A DNA stretch of 64,000 bases from Chloroflexota bacterium (GTDB lineage: Bacteria > Chloroflexota > Limnocylindria > Limnocylindrales > CSP1-4): positions 60,253 to 124,252 of the forward strand of contig PLLE01000039.1 in assembly GCA_003141245.1 (NCBI GenBank). The letters are read 5' to 3'. Numbering within the stretch: position 1 is the stretch's first letter; every line of letters begins with the position of its first letter. Of this stretch, positions 1 to 8,658 are shown piece by piece. A program made the translations under genes and the position numbers. A model generated the notes under the pieces. That model made no database searches, was not told where the DNA came from, and saw nothing but the letters and a program-made list of their open reading frames with translations.

Positions 1-201
1 CTGCGCATCTATCGCTGGCAATTCGCGGAACTGGTCCGCGCCTTCGAACAGGCCGGCTTCGAGCTGCACGACGAGTGCGTTGTCAAGGCGCGCCGTCCAT
101 CTAAGGTCGGCCGGTGGAACCTGGCCGCGCTATTGGGTGTGGCGATCGTCGGCGCGGCCCTCGTCGGCGCCGCCGCTCTGTTCGTCGCAACTCATGGCTG
201 A
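1..201 (+). CDS. 3' end of a CDS with a C-terminal membrane segment
   Basis: The reading frame is open from the first base and stops at 199-201; the start lies outside the window. The visible 66 residues hold a stretch (YRWQFAELVRAFEQAGFEL) that resembles the last strand/helix of class I SAM-dependent methyltransferases. A basic linker and one hydrophobic helix rich in Ala, Val and Leu follow, ending in THG. A methyltransferase-like or membrane-anchored enzyme is a guess from this short fragment. It converges with the alcohol dehydrogenase gene. Confidence 0.5.
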   Translation: MRIYRWQFAELVRAFEQAGFELHDECVVKARRPSKVGRWNLAALLGVAIVGAALVGAAALFVATHG

Positions 202-207
202 CTCCCT

Positions 208-1452
208 CTAGAGCGAGGCCCGCAGGATCCCGGCGATCTCGTCGTCGGTGAGCACGATCGGGTTGGTCTTCATGCTGCTGCCGCGCGAGTCGGCGACGAT
301 GGCCGGGATCTCGACCTCGCCGATGCCGTAGACCGAAAGGCGCGGGACGGAGAGTCGGGCACGCCATTCTTCCAGCAGCGCGACCAGCGCCGCGCGCGCC
401 GTCGCATCGTCGTTCATCGTCGTTGAGTCGTGGCCGGTCAGCAGCCGGCCCAGAAACGCGTAACCCTCGAGTGCCGCGTTCGCCGGTTCTCGCTCTTCGA
501 GCGCCGTCACGTTGACTCGCGTCGCAGCGGCGAGCGTCGCCCCGCACGCCACTCCGTGCGGAATCGGGAACAACGCCCCGAGCGGCGAGGCGACTCCATG
601 GACGGCGCCCAATCCCGTCTGAGCCAGGCAGATCCCAGAGCAGAGCGCCGCCGTCGCCATCCGAGCGCGGCCGTCGGCAGCCGCGTCGCCACCTCCGCGC
701 CCCGCGACCGCCTCCTCGTACCAGAGCACGAGCCCTTCGCGTGCCGCGACCAGGCCGGCGTGCGCCATCGCCCGCGACGTAGGGTTGGCCCGCGTGGAGA
801 CGTAGGACTCAAGCAGTTGCGTCAGCGCGTCCATGCCGTTAGCGGCGATCAGCTCCGGCGGGCAGCTCCGCAGCAGGTCCGGATCGACGATCGCTACGCG
901 GGCGATCAGGGCCTCGTCGCGGAAGGAACGCTTGAAGCCGCCCGGACCGCGAACGCTGAGGACGGCGTTCTTGGTAGCCTCGCTGCCTGTCCCGGCAGTC
1001 GTCGGAACGGCCACGAAGGGCACGGCCGGACCCAAGTACGGCAGCCCCGGCCCGATACCCTCGAGATGATCCATCACCGAATTGCCCGGGATCAGCAGGC
1101 CGGCGACCGCCTTGGCGGTGTCGAGCACGCTGCCGCCGCCGATACCGACGACCACGTCCACCTGCCCGCGCCCGCGCCCTTGCCCGCTCCCCCGGACGCG
1201 CGCGACGATTCTGTCGATCAGCGTCGGCGAGGGCTCGCCCGAAACGCCTTCGACCTCGAATTCGACGCCGGCGGCAGACAGGCTCGCGCCGATGCGAACC
1301 CAGTCGTCGCCCCCGGTGAAACCCGGTTGTCGAACCACCACCAGGGCGCGCCGCCCGAATCGGCGGGCGATCCGTGGCAACTCGGCGACCTTCCCGGGAC
1401 CGGCAACGATCTCCGGCAGCCGCATCGTCGAGACGTACTCGAAGCCTTCCAT
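208..1452 (-). CDS. iron-containing alcohol dehydrogenase family protein
   Basis: This 414-residue cytoplasmic NAD(P)-dependent dehydrogenase has the full family-III layout. The N-terminal Rossmann half carries GGGS at residues 105-108 followed by LDTAKA. The C-terminal helical half carries the metal site. Visible ligands are D208, H285 (GAVHG) and H299 (PHG). The position that is usually His in the DALTH motif is Gln here (DALTQ, Q212), a change I believe occurs in a subset of the family. Substrate is unknown; lactaldehyde/diol or short-chain alcohol oxidation is typical. It lies 7 nt downstream of the LsrG-like gene and is probably cotranscribed with it. Confidence 0.9.
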   Translation of the reverse strand: MEGFEYVSTMRLPEIVAGPGKVAELPRIARRFGRRALVVVRQPGFTGGDDWVRIGASLSAAGVEFEVEGVSGEPSPTLIDRIVARVRGSGQGRGRGQVDVVVGIGGGSVLDTAKAVAGLLIPGNSVMDHLEGIGPGLPYLGPAVPFVAVPTTAGTGSEATKNAVLSVRGPGGFKRSFRDEALIARVAIVDPDLLRSCPPELIAANGMDALTQLLESYVSTRANPTSRAMAHAGLVAAREGLVLWYEEAVAGRGGGDAAADGRARMATAALCSGICLAQTGLGAVHGVASPLGALFPIPHGVACGATLAAATRVNVTALEEREPANAALEGYAFLGRLLTGHDSTTMNDDATARAALVALLEEWRARLSVPRLSVYGIGEVEIPAIVADSRGSSMKTNPIVLTDDEIAGILRASL

Positions 1453-1459
1453 CGTCCCG

Positions 1460-1771
1460 CTACTTGCCCGCCTCGGACGCCGCGGGGAAGAGGCCGTCGT
1501 ACCGGACCCCGACTCGTGGCTCGGCCATCCAGTCGGCCGCTATATCGCGCCAGGCCAGGTAGTGGGGCGTCTCCTTGTGCGCCTTCGCCGAGGCTTCGTC
1601 CTCATAGGCCTCATAGACCACGAAACGGGTCTGATCGTCGACCGACTGAAGGATGTCGAAGCGGAGGTTGCCCGGCTCCCGAACCGAGCCCTCGTGATTC
1701 ATTCGGATCGACTCGATGAAGTCGGCCACGTGTTCCGGCTTTACGTGGACGTTGACCAGGGTCACGTACAT
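1460..1771 (-). CDS. LsrG-like antibiotic biosynthesis monooxygenase (ABM) family protein
   Basis: A small single-domain protein of 103 residues with the dimeric alpha/beta-barrel ABM fold. Its sequence follows E. coli LsrG closely: the opening MYVTLVNVHV, the middle EPGNLRFDILQ, VVYEAY and KETPHYLAW are all recognisable. LsrG isomerises phosphorylated autoinducer-2 in AI-2 breakdown. No lsrK, lsrF or lsr transporter is nearby, so a more general role in handling small dicarbonyl or quinone compounds is equally possible. The ATG at 1771 was chosen because AGGGAGGAG lies just upstream and the homology begins there. Probably in an operon with the downstream dehydrogenase. Confidence 0.85.
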   Translation of the reverse strand: MYVTLVNVHVKPEHVADFIESIRMNHEGSVREPGNLRFDILQSVDDQTRFVVYEAYEDEASAKAHKETPHYLAWRDIAADWMAEPRVGVRYDGLFPAASEAGK

Positions 1772-1850
1772 GGCTCCTCCCTGTGATGGCGCGCGGCATC
1801 CGCGATGCCTCAATCATCGGGCATCGGTCGAGAAGTGACGCGAACACGAC

Positions 1851-2993
1851 CTACGAGGCAGAGGGGACGAGCGGCGGGGGCGGAGTCAGCGTCTGCCAGA
1901 CGATCTGGGCGATCATCATCGTTTCGATCGGGCTGCACCCCACACCGGGACAGACCGCCAGGACGCGCGGCTGCTCGACCCGCGCCACGACTATCTGGTC
2001 GCGCAGCGAATCCGGCAGGTCGACATTGGTGCCGACCTTGACGCCATCGAGCATCCAGTAGCCGCAGGCTGGCGGGTTCGCGACAGTTGCCGCCGGCAAT
2101 GCCGAAGGACAAGGTGACACGTCCAGCGTGAGCTTGCCGCCGAACAGGAATGTCAACGATGTCGAAAGGTTCGAGGCTCGATAGACCTTTTCTCCGCCGA
2201 TCGCCGTGGGCACGCCATCTGGCCCGATCTGGACGGCGCCCGTGTAACTCGAGCCGGCCGACGGCCCGGTAACCTCGGACGAGGCCGCGTCCCCGGAGGT
2301 CGGCGGGGCGACCGACGGTGTCGGGCTGACCTGGAAGGTGGCGCCCCGCCAGACCACCGCTTCGACGACGACGCCGGCCTGGCACTGCGCCCGGACGCCT
2401 GCCGGACACTGGGCCGCCAGCGGGTCGTTCACGTGGACTCGAGCCACGACCATCTCATCGTTCGGCTCGTCGATGTTGCTCTCGGGGGCGACCTGGAGGC
2501 CGTCGATCGTGCGCAGGTAGCAGTACGGGATCAGCTGCTGCTCGGCGGCCGATTTGTCGACCGGCATCGGGCAGGGCGGGACAAACTCCGGCTTGGTGAA
2601 CGGACCACCCAGCAGGAAGCTGCCAGAGAGACTCGCGAACGAGGCCTGGTCTGCCGCGCGGTAGACATGCTGGCCATCGATCTGCGTCGGGATGCCGTCG
2701 CTGCCTGGGCTGACGCCACTCGATCCCGGGGCGGGAGCCACCGGCGCGGCGCTAGGGATCAGCAGCGGCGAGCCGACGATCGCGACCAGCAGGATCGCAG
2801 CGATCCCCACCGGGACCGCCAAGAGACGCGGCCAAGTGTGGCGCGTTCTCCCCTTCTCGGCCGCGCCGCGCGGGTGGAGACGGAGGGCTGGATAGTCGCG
2901 CTCCGCGCGGTCCAGCTCCGTCGCGAATCGGCTGGCCAGCCGCTCCTCGAGTCTGTCGTTGGCGGAAGCGCCACCACTCTCGTCAATCTTCAT
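1851..2993 (-). CDS. membrane-anchored protein paired with an ECF sigma factor, candidate anti-sigma factor
   Basis: A 380-residue protein whose ATG lies inside the 3' end of the sigma-factor gene (11-nt overlap), which implies translational coupling. Residues 1-60 are charged and probably cytoplasmic. One hydrophobic helix follows (VPVGIAAILLVAIVGSPLL). The long exported part contains two similar modules, each with GxDGxPTxIxGxxVYRA, a CPxxLP/CPMP cysteine, a YxxxDGxxV segment and a VVARV strand; the modules are separated by a Pro/Ser/Thr linker. No classical zinc anti-sigma motif is seen. The gene position suggests control of the sigma factor; the exported tandem modules are of a family I do not recognise. 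Confidence 0.75.
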   Translation of the reverse strand: MKIDESGGASANDRLEERLASRFATELDRAERDYPALRLHPRGAAEKGRTRHTWPRLLAVPVGIAAILLVAIVGSPLLIPSAAPVAPAPGSSGVSPGSDGIPTQIDGQHVYRAADQASFASLSGSFLLGGPFTKPEFVPPCPMPVDKSAAEQQLIPYCYLRTIDGLQVAPESNIDEPNDEMVVARVHVNDPLAAQCPAGVRAQCQAGVVVEAVVWRGATFQVSPTPSVAPPTSGDAASSEVTGPSAGSSYTGAVQIGPDGVPTAIGGEKVYRASNLSTSLTFLFGGKLTLDVSPCPSALPAATVANPPACGYWMLDGVKVGTNVDLPDSLRDQIVVARVEQPRVLAVCPGVGCSPIETMMIAQIVWQTLTPPPPLVPSAS

Positions 2994-3540
2994 CGAGCCA
3001 CTCCCGGAGTCGCGCCAGCCCGGTTTTGAGCCGGGCCTTAGCTGTGTTCTCCGTGATGCCGAGGGCATCGGCCGTTTCGCGCACGGAGAGTCCGACCATG
3101 TGGTGGAGGACCACGGCGGCTCGGATCGGGCGCGACAGGCGCCTGAGCGCCTCGTCGAGATCGATCGATTCGGAACTCTCCGGGCCGCCCATCGGCAGTT
3201 CGTGGACCTCCGGGTCAAGCCGAATCGTCCGACGCAGACGCCGAACGACCCGCAGCGCCTCGCGCGTCTGGACGGTCAGGAGCCAGACCCGAATCGCCCG
3301 CGAGTCCCGGATCGTCGGCGCTGCACGCAGCGCCCGCTCAAAGGTCGTCTGAACCAGATCCTCGGCCTCGGCTTCGTCCCGGGCGATTGCCCGAGCCGCG
3401 GCCAGAAGCAACGGGCCGTGGACGTGCAGCGTGGCGATCCACTCCGCAGTCGGTGCCAGCGCCGGCACGGGGCGCGAGGCGCGCGGCCCGGAGACTCGGT
3501 CCTCGTCGTTCCTGTCGAGTGTTCCCGTGATGACCCTCAC
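2983..3540 (-). CDS. ECF-type RNA polymerase sigma factor
   Basis: A 185-residue sigma-70-like factor with region 2 (DEAEAEDLVQTTFERALRA, then a WLLTV stretch) and region 4 (RRLSRPIRAAVVLHHMVGLS, then the HTH ETADALGITENTAKARLKTG). It would direct RNA polymerase to a stress regulon. The GTG at 3540 is the first start in frame; no strong Shine-Dalgarno is visible and TTATGT lies too close to act as a -10, so the start is uncertain. The stop overlaps the start of the membrane partner gene. Confidence 0.9.
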   Translation of the reverse strand: MRVITGTLDRNDEDRVSGPRASRPVPALAPTAEWIATLHVHGPLLLAAARAIARDEAEAEDLVQTTFERALRAAPTIRDSRAIRVWLLTVQTREALRVVRRLRRTIRLDPEVHELPMGGPESSESIDLDEALRRLSRPIRAAVVLHHMVGLSVRETADALGITENTAKARLKTGLARLREWLDED

Positions 3541-3931
3541 ATCACATAAGAGGCATTAGCCGGCCGAATCGGGTATCGGCGTGGCTCAGTCTGGATCGGA
3601 CCCGTCGCCAGCGCCAGATCGGCAGGCGATTTCCGGGCCCGTGCTCGCCGCTACTCGATTCCTCCAGCCTATTGGTGCGGGCATTCCTATGGAGCTTCCG
3701 CCACGCGAGAAGACCTGCCGACGCGTCCACGCGTCCGATTCCACGCTTGGCGACAGCCAGGGAGGAGGGAGAGAGTGGCCAAAGCGGCGGGCGATCTTCC
3801 ATAACAGTGCTGGGAGCATTTATCCGGAAGAACAGAGTCCGAACCCGGGCCGGGCCGGAGCGGAACCGGTCGACTCGGGGCGAGCCTGACCCTCGCTGCG
3901 CCCGCCGGTCCGCCGGACCTGGCGCGCCCAT
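3541..3931. other. 391-bp gap with no recognisable gene
   Basis: This stretch separates the sigma-factor start from the Nudix stop. The open frames here encode Arg/Pro/Ser-rich sequence without domain character, as expected from noncoding high-GC DNA. I see no tRNA, repeat or clear terminator. The promoter of the sigma-factor operon should lie at the left end, near 3545-3600. Confidence 0.5.
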
Positions 3932-4516
3932 TCAGTGCCGTGCCCGCTGCCCACCAAGCGTCAGCTCGAACCAGATAGCCCTTGCGGAGTCCAACAGGTT
4001 CTCCTGTATGCGGCGGATCGACTCACGATAGGCCGGCCAGATCGCCAGCTCGAGCGCCTCCGCGGGAGGAACCCAGCGCATCGCGTCGTGCTCGTGCGAG
4101 AGCGCGGGCTCCGCGCCGGCGCGGACGCGCACGGCGAAGATGGCGCTCGTGACGATCGCCGCGACCGACGGCGCGTGGAACTGGTTGACCTGGTCCAGGT
4201 CGAAGAAGCCCTCGATCTCGGCCGCCCCGAAGCCGGTCTCCTCTTGCAGCTCTCGCAACGCCCCTGCTGCGATCGATTCGCCTTCCTCGAGCGAGCCCGA
4301 CACGCACTGCCACAGGCCGGGCAGGACGATCTTGCTCGGCGAGCGCCGCAGCATCAGGATCTCGGCGCTGGTTTCCGGCGCCGCGACCTGGGTTTCGGGC
4401 CCCTGACGCCGTCCAATCGGCCCCGGCACCAACCCGGCCGCAGTCGGCAGGCCGGCCCTTTCGGTCCGGAAGATCCAGACCTCGACCAGGTCCGGGCGAA
4501 ATGGACTCACCGACAC
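3932..4516 (-). CDS. Nudix hydrolase
   Basis: A 194-residue protein with a complete Nudix box at about residues 74-96: G74, E80, R88-E89-L and E92-E93-T-G. Family members hydrolyse nucleoside diphosphates linked to another group; the substrate cannot be read from the box. The ILMLRR strand before the box and the later WVPPAEA segment resemble dATP/dihydroneopterin-triphosphate pyrophosphohydrolases. The start is GTG at 4516, 18 nt after the stop of the c-di-AMP receptor-like gene, so the two probably share a leaderless transcript. Confidence 0.85.
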   Translation of the reverse strand: MSVSPFRPDLVEVWIFRTERAGLPTAAGLVPGPIGRRQGPETQVAAPETSAEILMLRRSPSKIVLPGLWQCVSGSLEEGESIAAGALRELQEETGFGAAEIEGFFDLDQVNQFHAPSVAAIVTSAIFAVRVRAGAEPALSHEHDAMRWVPPAEALELAIWPAYRESIRRIQENLLDSARAIWFELTLGGQRARH

Positions 4517-4534
4517 CCCCGACCCGCGGGCCAG

Positions 4535-4864
4535 CTAGATCCGCTCGAACCGATCGACCGGGAGGACGAAGACAACCGCCCCGCCGACCTCCACCTCGAG
4601 CGGGTACGGCAGGAAGAACTCGCCCGGCTCCATGATCGGCGGGATGGGGCTGACGGTCTGAGTGCGCGAGTGGCAATTATCGCGGACGAGACCGACGATC
4701 TCCTCGACCTTATCGTCCTCGACGCCCAAGAGGACCGTCGCGTTCGACTGCTTCAGGAAACCCCCGGAGCTGTGCAGCCACGTGGCCCGATGCTCGCGTT
4801 TGAGCAGGGCGTCGATGAGGACCCGAGCGTCCTCGTTGTGAACGACGACAACGACGAGCTTCAC
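4535..4864 (-). CDS. darA: cyclic-di-AMP receptor-like protein (DarA/PstA, PII-like fold)
   Basis: A 109-residue PII-like trimeric signalling protein. The KLVVVVVHNEDA opening, the S-S-G-G-F-L-K-Q-S-N-AT loop (the family ligand loop is TTGGF..GNTT) and GVEDDKVEEIV match the DarA/PstA (DUF970) family, as does the length. Family members bind c-di-AMP at subunit interfaces. GTG at 4864 was chosen because homology begins exactly there and TATACT ends 7 nt upstream, giving a leaderless start. An in-frame extension to 5026 has no family similarity. Downstream is the Nudix gene. Confidence 0.85.
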   Translation of the reverse strand: MKLVVVVVHNEDARVLIDALLKREHRATWLHSSGGFLKQSNATVLLGVEDDKVEEIVGLVRDNCHSRTQTVSPIPPIMEPGEFFLPYPLEVEVGGAVVFVLPVDRFERI

Positions 4865-4871
4865 GGACGCG

Positions 4872-4877
4872 AGTATA
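4872..4877 (-). promoter_or_regulatory. -10 hexamer TATACT, leaderless start of the DarA-like gene
   Basis: TATACT lies 7 nt upstream of the GTG at 4864, so the predicted transcription start coincides with the start codon. No Shine-Dalgarno is visible. Confidence 0.6.
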
Positions 4878-5274
4878 GGCGGACCCATACGGCCGGACGC
4901 CTTCCTTCGCGCAATGTAGCGCGCACGGCGAGCGCGTGGCGAGGGCGGCGCGGGCGGCGTGACCGGAGCGCCGACGCGAGCGCCGGCTCGAGTGACGCCG
5001 AAACCGCCGTCCGTGTGGATCGCCAAGCCCGGATCCGCCGATCAAGCGCCGCAGACCGCCGGGCCGACGAGCGAAGGCCAAGGCGGCGACGAGCACCGCA
5101 TCGAGCGTACTCGGAGGGTGCGTGAGCGAGGCACACAGCATCCAACGGAGGAATGCGCCGGCTGACCGAGCGAGATGCAAGCGGCGATCGGTGGATACGG
5201 GCTTAGGTATCGCCGTTCGGCAGACGGGGCCTTACAATCCCAGGGGGTTTCACGTCGACGCGCAGGGAGGATCC
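4878..5274. other. divergent intergenic region upstream of the GAF-GGDEF gene
   Basis: About 400 bp between two divergent genes with no supported CDS; open frames are Arg-rich and featureless. On the plus strand TACAAT at 5233-5238 is a good -10 candidate, leaving a leader of about 30 nt before the GTG at 5275, with the Shine-Dalgarno AGGGAGG at 5263-5270. Confidence 0.5.
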
Positions 5275-6309
5275 GTGTCGAGAGAACGATCGCGCCACGA
5301 ACGATCGGGCAGCGAACTCTTCGCGGCCGCTGCCGCCGCAGTCGCCCGCAGCGACGATCTCGACGACGCCCTGGCCGAGCTGCTCGGCCTCGCCGGAGAG
5401 CACCTCGGGGCGAGCATCGGGGTCGCCTACATCCTGGACCCCGACCACGACGAGCTGGAGCTGGCGGTCACGTTCGGGATCGCGAAGCAAGTCGCCGCCG
5501 ACGCCAGCTCGGTCAAGTCCGCGACCGAGAGCGACAACCCGCTGGCCGAAGTCACTCGGTCGAGGCATACGCTGGAGGTCGACGACGCGAGCCATCTCCC
5601 CGTACTGCGCGGCGCCACGACTGCCCTGCTGCTCCCCCTCGTCGTGAGGAGGGACGGCATCGAGGTGTCGCTCGGGACGATCGGGCTTGGATTTGCCGGG
5701 CCGCTCCCGAGTCGCGAGATGCTCGAGAGCGCGGAGCCGCTGGCCGATCTGGCGGCCGTGGCCGTGGAACGGGCCCTCGCCCTCTCGCTGGGCTCGGAGC
5801 GTGCCGAGTGGTTCGACCGCCTGGCCCACACCGATCCGCTCACCGGGCTGGCCAACCGCCGCACCCTCGATCGGCTTCTCGAGCTGGAAGTGGCTCGCGC
5901 CGGCCGCCAGGGAGTGGCTCTGAGCATCGCCCTTTTCGAGGTCGACCACTTCGAGGAGATCCAGCGGGCCGGCGGCAACGCGGCGGGCGACGAGGTGCTG
6001 CGCCACGTAGCTCAGGTCTTCGCCGAGTCCGTCCGTCTCGTGGACACAGTGGCCCGGTACGGCGGCGACCAATTCATGATCCTTGCGCCCGGTCCGGACG
6101 GCCTGATCGTGACCGAGCGGCTGGTTCGGGGTGTCGCCGCCCTACCGCCGGTGGGGAACAAGTCGATCACCGTTTCGGCGGGGATCGCCGGCTTCCCGCT
6201 GGACGGGCGCACTCCCGATGAGCTGCTCGAGATCGTCGAGCGGGCGATGCAGGCCGCAAGCGATGCGGGTGGCGGGCGACTGGTCGCACCGACGCCGGCC
6301 AAAGGGTAG
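5275..6309 (+). CDS. GAF and degenerate GGDEF domain protein
   Basis: A soluble 344-residue protein. Residues about 10-170 form a GAF-like sensor; residues about 185-340 form a GGDEF domain with HTDPLTGLANRRTLDRLLE, GGNAAGDEVL and RYGGDQF. The signature is GGDQF rather than GG(D/E)EF, and the metal-binding D of the usual xDxDxF segment is Glu (FEVDHF). Diguanylate cyclase activity is therefore doubtful; a GTP-sensing role is possible. No I-site RxxD precedes the signature. GTG at 5275 was chosen for the Shine-Dalgarno AGGGAGG. It stands alone between minus-strand genes. Confidence 0.85.
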   Translation: MSRERSRHERSGSELFAAAAAAVARSDDLDDALAELLGLAGEHLGASIGVAYILDPDHDELELAVTFGIAKQVAADASSVKSATESDNPLAEVTRSRHTLEVDDASHLPVLRGATTALLLPLVVRRDGIEVSLGTIGLGFAGPLPSREMLESAEPLADLAAVAVERALALSLGSERAEWFDRLAHTDPLTGLANRRTLDRLLELEVARAGRQGVALSIALFEVDHFEEIQRAGGNAAGDEVLRHVAQVFAESVRLVDTVARYGGDQFMILAPGPDGLIVTERLVRGVAALPPVGNKSITVSAGIAGFPLDGRTPDELLEIVERAMQAASDAGGGRLVAPTPAKG

Positions 6310-6345
6310 GCGGGCGGCGCGGGCGGCGCGTGACGCCCGGGCGAC

Positions 6346-7227
6346 CTAGACCGTCGGGGGCGCCGCGGGAGTTGGCCAGAGCGAGATGGTGCCGGTCACA
6401 ATCGTGGGGCCGGTCGGCTTGGCCACGTCGCTGTTCGGCTCGCGGCAAACCTGGAGCCACAGCGTGGCCCATGTGGGGACGTTGTCCATCTCGAGATACC
6501 CCTCGCCCACGTCACTCACGGTGAACGACCCGGCCTTGGTGGAGGCGCCACTGTCGGCGCTGAACCAGACCATGTAGACCTCGTCGTTTGTCGTGGGAGC
6601 GAGTCCGTGCAGGTTTACGATGACATGCCCGCTGGGCAAAAGGACCGCGTCGCCAGCGCCCGTGTTCGCGCCTTGGGGAATGAGCACCGCGGAGCGTGCC
6701 CCCGGCTGAGCCATGGCATGGTAGACGGCGTTGGCGTGAGCTTTGGACGTGTTGTACTTGGCCAGGTCGCCTTGGACCGCCACCGCATATCCGACGAGCC
6801 CGACGATCGCCACGGCGGCCGCGACACGGGAGAACCAGACGGCCGTCCGGCGCGTGCGCAGGGCGCGGGCAGAAGCCAGGGAGATCACTCTCCCTGCGCG
6901 AGTCGGCTCCACGACCGTCAGCACCGGGGCCGTCTCCGGCTTGGCCCTGGCCGGCGCGGCCGTGACCGGGACGGGGGCCTCGGATCGGCGAGTCGCCAGA
7001 TCCGCCCGGGCAGCGGCCAACACAGCGGCGCGGAGGCGCGCCGACGGCGCGACCGGCTCGAGCGAGCCGCCGAGATAGGGCAGCACGCCACCCAGTTCGC
7101 GCACCTCGGGATGTGGCTTGGAGCAACCCTCGAGGTGCTCGCGGACGGCGGACATTTCGGCCGGGTCCAGGGCACCCAGAACGAAGCCGGAGGTCAGGTC
7201 ACGAACACGATCGCAAGAGATGGCCAT
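6346..7227 (-). CDS. anti-sigma-K-like factor (RskA family)
   Basis: A 293-residue single-pass membrane protein. The cytoplasmic N-terminus has an anti-sigma domain with C5, FVLGALDPAEMSAVREHLEGC, and a motif H-x3-C-x3-H in place of the usual H-x3-C-x2-C. One transmembrane helix follows near residue 160 (AAAVAIVGLVGYAVAV), then the exported RskA domain with its LHGLAPTTNDEVYMVWF and GSFTV segments. Family members hold the cognate ECF sigma factor at the membrane until proteolysis. The ATG at 7227 is one base after the sigma-factor stop, so the two are translationally coupled. Confidence 0.88.
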   Translation of the reverse strand: MAISCDRVRDLTSGFVLGALDPAEMSAVREHLEGCSKPHPEVRELGGVLPYLGGSLEPVAPSARLRAAVLAAARADLATRRSEAPVPVTAAPARAKPETAPVLTVVEPTRAGRVISLASARALRTRRTAVWFSRVAAAVAIVGLVGYAVAVQGDLAKYNTSKAHANAVYHAMAQPGARSAVLIPQGANTGAGDAVLLPSGHVIVNLHGLAPTTNDEVYMVWFSADSGASTKAGSFTVSDVGEGYLEMDNVPTWATLWLQVCREPNSDVAKPTGPTIVTGTISLWPTPAAPPTV

Positions 7228-7228
7228 C

Positions 7229-7915
7229 TCAGCCCTCGCCTTCCGGGGCGCGGATTGGGAGCGTGACGGCTCCGGCGGCCCGCAATGCCGGGCCCATCCC
7301 GTCGAACCTCTCGGCAACATCCACCAGTTCGTGCCGCAGAGAGACCAGGCCCAGCCGCATCCGGCTCTTGACAGTGCCGAGCGGGGCGCCCGTCTTCGTC
7401 GCGATTTCGCGCTGCGTCAGGCCGTCGAAGTAGGCCAGCTCGATCGCCTCGCGCTGCGCTTCGGGCAGCTTCGCCAGGGCATGGCGAATCTGCTCGGCGT
7501 CCAGGCGCCCAGCCACTTCGGGCCAGATGTCGGGGATTGTCAGGGCGGCGGGAAGCGGCTCCTCCGTTTCGTCGGCGATCGCCACGCCGTTCTTGCGACG
7601 GCGCATGGAGTCGATGGCGCGGTGGCGGACGATCGCCAGCAGCCAGCCCCGGACGCTGCCCTTGTCCTCGGCGTATCGGCCGGCGTTGCGCCACAACCCC
7701 AGGAACGAATCCTGCACGACATCCTCGGCCAGCCCCGTCTCGGTCGTGATCCGCAGGGCAAGCGCGTACGCCATCGTGTGATAGCGGTCGTATAGGGTTT
7801 CGAGTCCGCCGATCTCTCCGGCGGCGACCTGCCGCATCAACTGGGCCTCCGATTGACCCTCCGAGGGGCCTTCGGGCGTGACCGTAGGCGGGGGCACTGC
7901 CACTTGGTCCCTCAC
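7229..7915 (-). CDS. ECF RNA polymerase sigma factor (SigK-like)
   Basis: A 228-residue sigma factor. Region 2 (LETLYDRYHTMAYALALRIT, DVVQDSFLGLWRNAGRY, GWLLAIVRHRAIDSMRRRK) and region 4 (KLPEAQREAIELAYFDGLTQ, then the HTH EIATKTGAPLGTVKSRMRLG) are complete. It overlaps the end of tmk by 4 nt (ATGA) and is followed directly by its RskA-type anti-sigma factor. Transcription probably begins at the tmk promoter, tying basal expression to a housekeeping gene; autoregulation by an internal promoter cannot be excluded. Confidence 0.92.
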   Translation of the reverse strand: MRDQVAVPPPTVTPEGPSEGQSEAQLMRQVAAGEIGGLETLYDRYHTMAYALALRITTETGLAEDVVQDSFLGLWRNAGRYAEDKGSVRGWLLAIVRHRAIDSMRRRKNGVAIADETEEPLPAALTIPDIWPEVAGRLDAEQIRHALAKLPEAQREAIELAYFDGLTQREIATKTGAPLGTVKSRMRLGLVSLRHELVDVAERFDGMGPALRAAGAVTLPIRAPEGEG

Positions 7916-8652
7916 TTTTCCATTCGCAGCGAACCGCGTTCCGGTTCACTCGCGAGAGGCGAGGAGGCATTGGCAGCGTACTCGGCGTTGCGCGGCGTCA
8001 ACTCATCGTGGCGGCTTAGTCGCGGCCAGAGGGCCTCGAAGATGGCTGCCTCGATCGCGTCGGCCGTCTGGCTACCGTCGATGACGACAAATCGGCCCGG
8101 CTCGGCGGCGGCGAGGGCCAGGAATCCGTCCCTGACGCGGCGGTGGAACTCCACGTCGGCCCGCTCCTCGAAGCGAGTGATCTCGTCGGCCTGCTTGCGT
8201 CGCAGACCGTCTTCCACGGGCAGGTCGATCAGGAACGTGAGATCCGGGCGGAGGTCGCCGACCGCGAAACGCATCAGCGCGCGAAGGGCATCGAGAGATT
8301 GACCGGCGCCGTATCCCTGGTACGCGAGGGTGGAGTCGCCGAAGCGGTCGCAGATGACGACCTCGCCACGCTCCAGCGCAGGCTCGATGACCTCCGCGGC
8401 CAGCTGAGCCCGGGCGGCGTTGAAGAGCAGGGCGTCCGCCGCCGGCACCGGAGCGAGCTCGGGGGCGTGGAGCAGGATCTGGCGGACTTCCTCGCCCAGA
8501 GCCGTCCCGCCCGGTTCGCGGGTCACCACGCAGTGGCGGCCGGAGGCGTTCAGCCTGGCAGCCAGTCGCTGGGCCTGGGTTGACTTGCCGGAACCCTCGG
8601 GCCCCTCGAGGGTCAAGAAGAAGCCGCGTCGGCGGCCGCCGTCGAGGTGCAT
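7912..8652 (-). CDS. tmk: thymidylate kinase
   Basis: dTMP kinase (246 residues) for the dTTP pathway. The P-loop GPEGSGKST is at residues 17-25, TREPGGT follows, then the DRFGDSTLAYQG motif, and a LID region with RRKQADEITRFEERADVEFH. The C-terminus is about 30 residues longer than the common 205-215-residue enzymes, with a polar tail. The start is ATG at 8652 with TAGACT 6 nt upstream. First gene of the tmk-sigma-RskA operon. Confidence 0.95.
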   Translation of the reverse strand: MHLDGGRRRGFFLTLEGPEGSGKSTQAQRLAARLNASGRHCVVTREPGGTALGEEVRQILLHAPELAPVPAADALLFNAARAQLAAEVIEPALERGEVVICDRFGDSTLAYQGYGAGQSLDALRALMRFAVGDLRPDLTFLIDLPVEDGLRRKQADEITRFEERADVEFHRRVRDGFLALAAAEPGRFVVIDGSQTADAIEAAIFEALWPRLSRHDELTPRNAEYAANASSPLASEPERGSLRMEK

Positions 8653-8658
8653 TCGACG

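Noticed and set aside
3542..3931. 129-codon minus-strand open frame between sigma factor and Nudix genes
   Set aside because: Arg/Ser/Pro-rich composition, no domain, no ribosome-binding site; typical of noncoding high-GC frames.
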